DNA from: Candidatus Hydrogenedentota bacterium
GTDB taxonomy: Bacteria > Hydrogenedentota > Hydrogenedentia > Hydrogenedentales > SLHB01
Length of the DNA: 11,873 nucleotides
Assembly (NCBI GenBank): GCA_003552765.1
Contig: PUOI01000413.1
Coordinates: 1 to 11,873, forward strand
Reading direction: 5' to 3'
In this document: piece after piece, positions 6,057 to 11,873 of the stretch
Numbering within the stretch: position 1 is the first letter of the stretch
Layout: every line of letters begins with the position of its first letter
Translations under genes and position numbers: made by a program
The notes under the pieces: model-generated
Seen by the model: only the letters and a program-made list of their open reading frames with translations
Told to the model about the DNA's origin: nothing
Databases searched by the model: none

Positions 6057-6971
6057 ATGCGTGTTTTAGTAGTCGGAAGCGCCAACGCGGACCTCGTTAC
6101 CCGCGTCCCCCGGTGCCCGCGGCCTGGGGAGACACTGTTGGGCTCGGGCTTTTTCACAGAGGCCGGGGGAAAGGGCGCCAACCAAGCTGTCTCCGCTGCC
6201 CGCCTTGGCGCGGACACGGCTTTTCTCGGCTGTGTCGGGAATGACGCTTTGGGGACCATGCTCGAGGCAAGTTTGCGGGAGGCCCACGTCGATGTGACCG
6301 GCTTGCAACGCTCGGAGGACCACCCCAGCGGAACCGCGGTCATTGTCGTGGCGGAAGACGGAGAAAACGCCATTGTGGTCACACCAGGGGCGAACGGGGC
6401 CGTTACGCCAGCGCTCATCGAAGCCCATGAATCGCTGTTCGCACAGGCGGACGCCGTGATTACCCAATTCGAGATCCCCTTGGAGACGGTGGCCGCCGCC
6501 TTGCGTATGGCCCGTAAGCACAATTGCATGGCGGTCCTGGACTGCGGCGCGGCCCCGCCGGAAGCGCGGGAAGTGCTCGCGCACGCCACCATCGTGTCCC
6601 CTAATGAAACCGAGACCGCCACCCTTACGGGCCTAAACGTGGCCCAGCTGGAAGATGCCCAAACCGCGGCGGCGGCGTTGCGGGATCTTGGCGCGAAGGA
6701 GGTCGTGCTAAAGCTTGGTGCTCAGGGCGCCTTTTACCTGGGCCAGCAGGGCAGCCATTACGCGCCTGCCTTTGAGGTGGACGTGGTGGACACCACAGCA
6801 GCGGGAGACGCTTTTACCGCGGCGCTTACCGTTCAATGGCCGAAAGGCAACTTCGAGGATGCCCTGACCTGGGCCAATGCCGCGGGCGCCGCGGCTTGCA
6901 CCCGCCAAGGCGCACAACCCGCCATGCCAACGGTCTCCGAGGTAGAGAAGCTAGCAAGTCTTCAGGGCTAA
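6057..6971 (+). CDS. rbsK: Ribokinase (PfkB family)
   Basis: Ribokinase transfers the gamma-phosphate of ATP to the 5-OH of D-ribose in the cytoplasm, feeding the pentose phosphate and nucleotide pathways. The 304-residue product is of normal length. The start MRVLVVGSANADLV is typical, and aggagg lies 10 nt before the ATG at 6057. PfkB signature 1 appears as GGKGANQA (37-44), which binds the sugar. SPNETE (181-186) is the usual ribokinase motif. Signature 2, DTTAAGDAFTAAL (245-257), carries the anion hole and the catalytic base D251. All key positions look intact. It converges on the sugar ABC transporter genes, with 155 bp between the two stop codons. Other PfkB kinases are possible, but the GGKGANQA/DTTAAGD pair and the CUT2 transporter neighbours favour ribokinase. 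Confidence 0.92.
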   Translation: MRVLVVGSANADLVTRVPRCPRPGETLLGSGFFTEAGGKGANQAVSAARLGADTAFLGCVGNDALGTMLEASLREAHVDVTGLQRSEDHPSGTAVIVVAEDGENAIVVTPGANGAVTPALIEAHESLFAQADAVITQFEIPLETVAAALRMARKHNCMAVLDCGAAPPEAREVLAHATIVSPNETETATLTGLNVAQLEDAQTAAAALRDLGAKEVVLKLGAQGAFYLGQQGSHYAPAFEVDVVDTTAAGDAFTAALTVQWPKGNFEDALTWANAAGAAACTRQGAQPAMPTVSEVEKLASLQG

Positions 6972-7028
6972 ATTTGTGGATGTTCCGAGTGAGTGTGACT
7001 GAGCGGAGTCAAATATGCTGTCACAAGT

Positions 7029-7069
7029 AAATCCATCCCGTAGGGATGACAGATGATACCCCTGGAAAC
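7029..7069. repeat. Intergenic repeat, copy B (long stem missing)
   Basis: This stretch between the convergent rbsK and rbsC genes matches the flanks of the repeat at 1333-1405 (aatcc-tcccg-gggatgacaga-gata and tacccctggaaac). The 35-nt stem-loop portion is absent, the join falling at a shared ata. A short perfect hairpin (catccc/gggatg, loop gta, 7034-7048) remains and may help to end transcription from either side. Confidence 0.75.
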
Positions 7070-7126
7070 AGACGTACTGTACGCGCTTGAGTTTCGAGCC
7101 AGTGCAGTGAAACGCCACCGATCATA

Positions 7127-8107
7127 TCACGCGGCGGCTTTCGATCCTTGGGACCGGCGGTACTGGTCAATGATGACGGCCGCCACAATCACGCACCCTG
7201 TGATGAGCCGTTTCGTCGATTCTTGCGCGCCGGCTTGGGCAAGCCCTGCGTCAAGCACAGAAATGATGAGCACGCCAAAAAATGTGCGTACGACTGAGCC
7301 ACGTCCGCCCATAAGGCTAGTACCCCCGATCACGACTGCCGCAATGACTTGCAGCTCGAAGCCAATGGCGAAGTTAGGATTGGCCGCGGACACTCGGGCG
7401 GTTTGAATGAGGCCGGCCAAACCCGCAAGTCCGCCCGCAAGGGTGAACACTATCACCTTGTAGGGTCGCGGATCGATGCCGGAAAGACGAACAGCTTCTT
7501 CATTCGTGCCGATTGCGGTGAGATATCGGCCGAAAAGGGTGCGGGTCAGCACAACTTGGCCCACTACCACAAGGGCGATGGCCATCAGGAATGGAAGGGA
7601 GAGCCCCATTACCGAGGTGGTGCTCACCGCTTCAATGGGAGCGCCCACGTAGATCGTGCGGAAGCCAGTGGTGAGGTAGGCCGCGCCCCGGGCGGCCTCG
7701 AGCATGCCTAGGGTCACTATGAATGGCGGCAGCGTCCACCGAATGATGACAAGGCCATTGATCGCCCCACAGGCGAGCCCCGCAAGAATGCACATTAGAA
7801 TCGCAAGCCCCAAAGAGAACTCCCAATTCACCATGGCGATTCCGAGCATGGCGCTAGCCAGCGCCAACACCGAGCCTACGGATAGGTCAATGCCGCCGAT
7901 GATAAGCACGAAGGTCATGCCCACCGCCGCAACGGTCATGGCGGGAAGCTGGTTTGCAACGGTGTAGAAGGTCACCCGGGTGAAGAAATGCTCCGTCACG
8001 AAGCCGAACACGACGACTATCACCGCCAGCGCCACCACCATGCCGATGGCGTCCCCTACCATCGCCCGGAACTGCGCTCCTGTGCCCTTGAGCCAACTCG
8101 CGGCCAT
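7127..8107 (-). CDS. rbsC: Ribose-type (CUT2) ABC transporter permease
   Basis: This is an inner-membrane permease that forms the sugar channel with RbsA. The 326 residues are almost all hydrophobic, with about 8-10 membrane segments starting near residue 21. Family landmarks are in order: IGGIDLSVGS (70-79); GTNEEAVRLSGI (200-211), the cytoplasmic loop thought to contact the ATPase; FTLAGGLAGLAGL (221-233); and VIGGTSLMGGRGSV (259-272). The ATG at 8107 has aaggaa 11 nt upstream. It lies 22 bp downstream of rbsA, so the two are very likely co-transcribed, and it is the last gene of the operon. It appears intact, although the insertion in rbsB has probably removed its promoter. Specificity cannot be read from a permease; ribose is inferred from the neighbouring ribokinase. 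Confidence 0.9.
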   Translation of the reverse strand: MAASWLKGTGAQFRAMVGDAIGMVVALAVIVVVFGFVTEHFFTRVTFYTVANQLPAMTVAAVGMTFVLIIGGIDLSVGSVLALASAMLGIAMVNWEFSLGLAILMCILAGLACGAINGLVIIRWTLPPFIVTLGMLEAARGAAYLTTGFRTIYVGAPIEAVSTTSVMGLSLPFLMAIALVVVGQVVLTRTLFGRYLTAIGTNEEAVRLSGIDPRPYKVIVFTLAGGLAGLAGLIQTARVSAANPNFAIGFELQVIAAVVIGGTSLMGGRGSVVRTFFGVLIISVLDAGLAQAGAQESTKRLITGCVIVAAVIIDQYRRSQGSKAAA

Positions 8108-8129
8108 TATGTGGATTGTTCCTTATTCT

Positions 8130-9650
8130 TCATGCCTGTGTAACCCTGTGTCCGCTAAACGCCGCCGCCATAATGCGCTCACGGTCCATGTTGTCCCGGC
8201 TGAATTCGCCCGCTACCTTGCCGGCGGACATTACGAGAATCCGGCCGCAAACAGCCATGAGTTCGTAGAGATCAGACGAAACAAACACGATGGCTTTGCC
8301 ATCGCGCGCCAAGTCGTTGAGCATACGGTAAATCTCGAACTTTGCGCCCACGTCAATGCCCCGCGTGGGTTCGTCGAAAATGAGAATGTCACAGTTCCGG
8401 TAGAGCCACTTCGCGATGACCACTTTCTGTTGATTGCCGCCGCTAAGTTGAACGGCAAGTTGCTCGATCGACGAGCACCGGATCCGCAACGAATCCACAT
8501 AGCGTTGGGCCACGTCCCTCTCTTCAGACAGCTTGATCCAACCGGCGCGGCACAGTTCGCGTAGCCGGGTAATCGTGGTATTCACCCGGAGGGGCAGGGG
8601 CAGAAACAGCCCGAGTTCCTTGCGGTCTTCCGTGAGCAGCGCAACGCCCTGGCGCACAGCATCCGCCGGGCGCCGAATGCGGGCGGGCCGCGTTGAACCA
8701 TCCAGGTACACAGCTCCCGCTTCCGGCCGGTCCGCGCCAAACACGGCGCGCATGGTTTCTGTGCGGCCCGAGCCTATTAGGCCGGCCACGCCAAGAATCT
8801 CCCCGTAGCGCGCCTCGAAAGATATGTCCTGAACCTTGGCCCCGCAACGAAGTCCCTCAACGCGTAGCGCCACCCCGCCCGGCTCCGGCGGCGGCTCGGG
8901 TGCGCTTTGGGCCACATCGCAGCCCGCCATCTGACGGATAAGACCATCAGCGTCTATCTCGCTAGCCGCCTCCACGGCCACCACCGCCCCGTCACGAAGC
9001 ACCGTGATTCGGTCGCTGATCCGCAGCACCTCGTCGAGACGGTGGGAGATATACACAATGCCCACACCTTCTCTTCGTAGCCTTTCGAGCTGGGTAAACA
9101 GCAGCTCAACTTCACTGTCCGTAAGCGAGGCCGTGGGCTCATCAAGAATAAGCACCCGAAAACTCCGGGACAAGCCCGCCGCAATCTCGACCATCTGTTG
9201 CTGAGCCGTGCCGAGCAGGTTGACCGGTACGGAGGGGGCGACCCCATGAAGCCCAATGCCAGCCATGGCTTCCTTGGCCGCATGGTCCAGACGCTTGTAT
9301 TGAATGAACCCTAGCCGGCGAGGCATGCGTTCAAACAGGATGTTCTCGGCCACCGTCAGGTTGCCAATCAGGTTGAGTTCCTGCATGATCATGCGCACGC
9401 CCTGCGATTCCGCGTCGTGGCGCGCCTTTGGAGCGTAGGGGCGGCCGAGCAATTGCATTTGCCCCCCATCCGGAGATTCGACGCCGCCTACGATTTTTGT
9501 CAGGGTGCTTTTCCCAGCGCCATTCTCTCCCACCAATGCGTGGATTTCCCCACTGCGGAGGTCAAAATCCACCTGCGAGAGAGCTTGGACCCCGGGAAAC
9601 GCCTTATCAATGCGCTTGGCTGTTAGCAGGGGGGCGCCGGAACTGCTCAC
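8130..9650 (-). CDS. rbsA: Ribose-type (CUT2) ABC transporter ATP-binding protein, two fused ATPase domains
   Basis: RbsA powers sugar import by ATP hydrolysis at the cytoplasmic face. The 506 residues hold two ATPase domains. The first is canonical: Walker A GENGAGKST (41-49), the AQQQMVEI-type signature (149-156), Walker B LILDEP with E171, and H203 in the switch loop. The second has the degenerate P-loop typical of the family (GLIGSGRT, 290-297), signature LSGGNQQ (402-408), FDEP with E427, and Ser459 where the switch His would be, as in RbsA/MglA-type proteins. The start is a GTG at 9650 that overlaps the rbsB stop (GTGA, 4 bp), which suggests translational coupling and explains the weak ribosome binding site. 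It is intact, but its expression depends on what is left of the operon upstream. Confidence 0.92.
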   Translation of the reverse strand: MSSSGAPLLTAKRIDKAFPGVQALSQVDFDLRSGEIHALVGENGAGKSTLTKIVGGVESPDGGQMQLLGRPYAPKARHDAESQGVRMIMQELNLIGNLTVAENILFERMPRRLGFIQYKRLDHAAKEAMAGIGLHGVAPSVPVNLLGTAQQQMVEIAAGLSRSFRVLILDEPTASLTDSEVELLFTQLERLRREGVGIVYISHRLDEVLRISDRITVLRDGAVVAVEAASEIDADGLIRQMAGCDVAQSAPEPPPEPGGVALRVEGLRCGAKVQDISFEARYGEILGVAGLIGSGRTETMRAVFGADRPEAGAVYLDGSTRPARIRRPADAVRQGVALLTEDRKELGLFLPLPLRVNTTITRLRELCRAGWIKLSEERDVAQRYVDSLRIRCSSIEQLAVQLSGGNQQKVVIAKWLYRNCDILIFDEPTRGIDVGAKFEIYRMLNDLARDGKAIVFVSSDLYELMAVCGRILVMSAGKVAGEFSRDNMDRERIMAAAFSGHRVTQA

Positions 9651-10489
9651 GTCGAGAGCGTGTCCCTGGTGATTAGGTCTACCGGCGTCTCCACATCCTC
9701 GGGCGTTTCGCCCTCGATCATATCAAGCGCATGTTCAATCCCGTAGACCGCAATCTTGTCGGCGTGCTGGTCTACCGTGCAGAGTATTTGGCCCTCCGCC
9801 AGCAAGCGTTGCACGGCGCTGATGTTGTCGAAGCCCACTACGTGAATGTCGTCTGTCTTACCTGCTTCCCTCAATGCCGCCACTGCGCCAAGGGCCATGC
9901 TGTCATTAGCGCACAAGATGGCGCGGAGATCCGGGTGCGAGTTAATCATCCCGGAAGCGATGGGGACAGCATTATCCGTTTCCCAATAGGCCGTCTGCGA
10001 ACTAACAAGCTCAAGGCCGTGCTCCTCAATGGCGTCTTCGAAGCCTAGCCGCCGCTGGACGCCGTTGTACGCATTTGGGGCCCCCTCGAGGATGGCAACC
10101 TGATCCCCGCTCTCCAACTGTTCCGCTAGGTAGTCAGCCGCCAGCCGGGCCCCCTTCCGGTTGTCCGGTCCCACAAACGGGATACGCACGTCTCGGTCAG
10201 CCAGCACGTCATCATCCAACTTATTGTCAATGTTAAGCACGACGATCCCCCGGTTCATCGCCCGCTGGCAAACGCCCACAAGCGCCTGGGAGTCCGCCGG
10301 CGCGATGACGATGGCGTCGACGCCTTGGGCAATCATCTGTTCCACCATGCCGACCTGTTCAGCCACATCCGTCTCGTCCCGCATACCATCTATGCGAAGC
10401 CGGTAGAGCTCCTCATGGTTGGCGTGGTGTTCGCGCGCACCTTCCTCCATTGTTGTAAAGAATTCATTGGCTAACGATTTCATGACCAG
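9647..10489 (-). CDS. rbsB: Periplasmic sugar-binding protein, 5'-truncated by an insertion sequence
   Basis: The protein belongs to the RbsB-like periplasmic binding family (type I fold). From the first ATG (10483) it has 278 residues: NEFF (6-9) matches the NPFF of E. coli RbsB, followed by IAPADSQAL, CANDSMALGA, VVGFDNIS and TVDQHAD in order. What is missing is the signal peptide and the start of the first beta strand. The surviving codons read LVMKSLANEFF and then run into the insertion-sequence terminus at 10490, with an in-frame TAA at 10513-10511. No Shine-Dalgarno site precedes the ATG. Any product would stay in the cytoplasm and misfold or be useless for transport, so this is probably a pseudogene. 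Compared from memory with E. coli RbsB, Asn64 and Arg90 of the ribose pocket are Ala and Asn here, so the ligand may not have been ribose. Confidence 0.85.
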   Translation of the reverse strand: MVMKSLANEFFTTMEEGAREHHANHEELYRLRIDGMRDETDVAEQVGMVEQMIAQGVDAIVIAPADSQALVGVCQRAMNRGIVVLNIDNKLDDDVLADRDVRIPFVGPDNRKGARLAADYLAEQLESGDQVAILEGAPNAYNGVQRRLGFEDAIEEHGLELVSSQTAYWETDNAVPIASGMINSHPDLRAILCANDSMALGAVAALREAGKTDDIHVVGFDNISAVQRLLAEGQILCTVDQHADKIAVYGIEHALDMIEGETPEDVETPVDLITRDTLST

Positions 10490-10550
10490 CGCATCAAGCC
10501 GTCTAAGATCTTACCGGAGATGGTATTGTCCTGCCATTTGCGATCTTACC
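10490..10550 (+). repeat. Left terminal inverted repeat of the insertion sequence
   Basis: It begins cgcatcaagcc and contains two atcttacc boxes at 10508-10515 and 10543-10550, exactly 35 bp apart, plus a shared gccatttgc at 10533-10541. The boxes are likely transposase-binding sites. The outer end abuts the surviving rbsB codons. Confidence 0.85.
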
Positions 10551-10556
10551 GAAACC

Positions 10557-10563
10557 AAGGAGG
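10557..10563 (+). promoter_or_regulatory. Ribosome binding site that sets the transposase start
   Basis: aaggagg directly abuts the TTG at 10564 and lies 6 nt before the GTG at 10570, so the GTG is the more likely start. Confidence 0.75.
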
Positions 10564-10569
10564 TTGGCA

Positions 10570-11811
10570 GTGGCAGGAGAACGGACATTGAGCACATTGA
10601 AGCGGTATCGGGAATTGTACAGCAAGGCGAATCGAAAGGAGCGTAGCGGGTTGTTGGACGAGTTTTGCGAGCTGACGCAGTATCACCGCAAGTATGCGAT
10701 CAGTCTGTTGAGCAAGCCGGCGGATGCGCCAGCGCCGGGTTCGCATCAACGCAAGCGCGGCCCAACATATTCGGCGACATGCATCAAGGTGTTGGAACAG
10801 ATATGGCAGGCGGCGGGCCGCCCATGGTCAGAGCGGCTCAAGGGGATGTTACCTTACTGGCTGCCTTGGGCGCGCGGGCGCTTAAGCTTGCTAACGCCGG
10901 CTGTGGAGGCGGAATTACTGGCGATGAGTCCACGACAAATGGACCGGCGCTTGCAGCCCAAGAAGCGCCAGCTCAAAAAGCGGATGTATGGCCGCACCAA
11001 ACAAGGCTCGCTACTCAAACATCAGATTGCCGTGAAGACGGAACAGTGGGATGTGGATGAGCCCGGCTTCTTCGAGATTGATTTGGTCTCGCACTCGGGT
11101 CCGCACGCTGCCGGCGAATTCCTGTACTCACTTAACATCACCGACATCTACACGGGGTGGTGTGAAACCCGCGCCATAATGGGCCGGGGCGAAACGGGTG
11201 TGGTCGAGGCGTTGGATGAGATGCGCGCCGCCCTGCCGTTTACGCTCAAGGCCATTGACTGCGATAACGGTTCGGAATTCATCAACCACCACCTCATGCG
11301 GTACTGCCAGCGGCACGGGATCCAATTCACGCGGGGACGCCCTTACCGGAAAAACGACAACGCTCATGTCGAACAGAAGAATTGGACCCACGTGCGTAAG
11401 CTGGTGGGGTGGGACCGCTACGACACCGCCGCCCAACAAAACGCGCTTAACGAGCTCTATGAAGATTGTTGGGGGCCCATGATGAATCTCTACCAGCCTT
11501 GCGTTAAGCTCAAGCAAAAGGTCCGGATAGGCTCGCGGGTCACCCGGCGCTACGATCAGGCTCGCACGCCGCTGGACCGCCTGGCCGCGTGCTACGCCGA
11601 AGGCGAAAGGCCCGCCTCGATCCAGGCCCTGCTCGATCAACGCGGCCAATTGGACCCCTTTGCCTTGGCCGAAACCATTGAAAAACGCCTCGAAGTCATC
11701 ACTCAATCACCGGAAAAAGCCGGTCAATATACACCCTCACAAACAGAAGCCGGGCATCGCCGCCCGAAGGCGGCGGCGCCCAAACAACCACAGCCTCAAC
11801 CCCCTATGTAG
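10570..11811 (+). CDS. IS transposase, integrase-core (rve) DDE family
   Basis: The 413-residue transposase cuts and joins the ends of its own element. An N-terminal helical DNA-binding region includes LLDEFCELTQYHRKYAISLLS (about 28-48), followed by a basic linker (SHQRKRGP) and a second helical region. The RNase-H-like catalytic core starts at FFEIDLVSHSG (first Asp, D171). It continues with the TDIYTGW strand, IDCDNGSEF (second Asp, D232) and RPYRKNDNAHVEQKNW (Glu, E268). The spacing between the second Asp and the Glu is exactly 35 residues, the classic D-35-E arrangement, so the enzyme looks active. A Pro/Lys/Gln-rich tail ends at TAG 11811, one base before the right inverted repeat. The chosen start is GTG 10570, not the TTG at 10564, because of the ribosome binding site. 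There is no frameshift, unlike two-ORF IS3 elements. Confidence 0.92.
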   Translation: MAGERTLSTLKRYRELYSKANRKERSGLLDEFCELTQYHRKYAISLLSKPADAPAPGSHQRKRGPTYSATCIKVLEQIWQAAGRPWSERLKGMLPYWLPWARGRLSLLTPAVEAELLAMSPRQMDRRLQPKKRQLKKRMYGRTKQGSLLKHQIAVKTEQWDVDEPGFFEIDLVSHSGPHAAGEFLYSLNITDIYTGWCETRAIMGRGETGVVEALDEMRAALPFTLKAIDCDNGSEFINHHLMRYCQRHGIQFTRGRPYRKNDNAHVEQKNWTHVRKLVGWDRYDTAAQQNALNELYEDCWGPMMNLYQPCVKLKQKVRIGSRVTRRYDQARTPLDRLAACYAEGERPASIQALLDQRGQLDPFALAETIEKRLEVITQSPEKAGQYTPSQTEAGHRRPKAAAPKQPQPQPPM

Positions 11812-11873
11812 GGTAAGAAAGCAAATGGCTTGACGTTCCCCATACCGGTAAGATTCTTAAATGACTTGACACG
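11812..11873 (-). repeat. Right terminal inverted repeat of the insertion sequence (cut by window end)
   Basis: Its reverse complement aligns with 10490-10550, including both box motifs at 11854-11847 (atcttacc) and 11819-11812 (ttcttacc), again 35 bp apart. It also contains ttgaca (11866-11871) pointing out of the element, a perfect -35 hexamer. Confidence 0.8.
11866..11871 (+). promoter_or_regulatory. Outward-facing -35 hexamer in the IS right end
   Basis: TTGACA reads outward from the right terminus. The -10 region would lie beyond the window. Such end-borne -35 boxes can form hybrid promoters with flanking DNA in other IS families; here this is a possibility only. Confidence 0.35.

Larger units (their letters stand above)
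10490..11873 (+). mobile_element. Insertion sequence with DDE (rve) transposase, right end at or beyond the window edge
   Basis: The element consists of a single transposase gene flanked by imperfect inverted repeats of about 61 bp that match at 45 of 61 aligned positions with one 1-nt gap. The left terminus sits inside rbsB. The match between ends still holds at the last base of the window, so the true right end and any target-site duplication cannot be seen. The size is therefore at least 1384 bp. I did not assign an IS family; the transposase resembles integrase-core elements of the ISNCY or IS481-like kind. Confidence 0.85.

Noticed and set aside
10490..10520. Target-site duplication of the insertion sequence
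   Set aside because: The right end of the element reaches the window edge, so the right flank cannot be seen and no duplication can be claimed.

Overview
The window looks like a chromosome segment from a moderately GC-rich bacterium of the Planctomycetota/PVC or Candidatus Hydrogenedentota type. This is inferred from a DUF1559-like pseudopilin, an ECF sigma factor, a Tat-exported sugar-isomerase-fold protein, a decayed C-terminal dockerin tail and long repeat-rich spacers. No rRNA or tRNA gene and no CRISPR array was seen, so placement to phylum is only a suggestion.

Layout, left to right. Positions 1-725 (+) hold the C-terminal part of an LCAT/PGAP1-like alpha/beta hydrolase whose 5' end lies outside the window. 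Positions 726-1876 are a 1.15 kb spacer with no convincing gene but with strong inverted repeats. Three minus-strand genes follow, transcribed right to left: an ECF sigma factor (5375-4860, with a near-consensus sigma-70 promoter), a type IV pilin-like/DUF1559-like protein (4672-3593) and a Tat-signal L-fucose-isomerase-fold protein (3340-1877). Positions 5376-6056 hold gene debris: a second, broken copy of the C-terminal tail of the hydrolase at the left edge, and a dockerin-like C-terminal remnant.

The right half is a CUT2 (ribose-type) sugar uptake locus. A ribokinase (6057-6971, +) converges on a minus-strand operon rbsB-rbsA-rbsC (10489-7127). The binding protein would capture the sugar outside, RbsA/RbsC would import it, and RbsK would phosphorylate it. 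rbsB and rbsA overlap by 4 bp, and rbsA and rbsC are 22 bp apart.

The operon has been hit by an insertion sequence (10490 to at least 11873). It carries a DDE (D-35-E) rve-type transposase and terminal inverted repeats of about 61 bp. The left end falls inside the codons for the first beta strand of RbsB, so the signal peptide, ribosome binding site and presumably the promoter of the operon are cut off. The uptake system is therefore probably non-functional or under a new promoter, while the kinase remains intact.

No clearly new defence or biosynthetic system was found. The most distinctive items are the insertion and its two-box termini, a 57-bp perfect dispersed repeat coding for a gene tail, a 23-bp perfect inverted repeat, and a hairpin-bearing intergenic repeat present in two versions.
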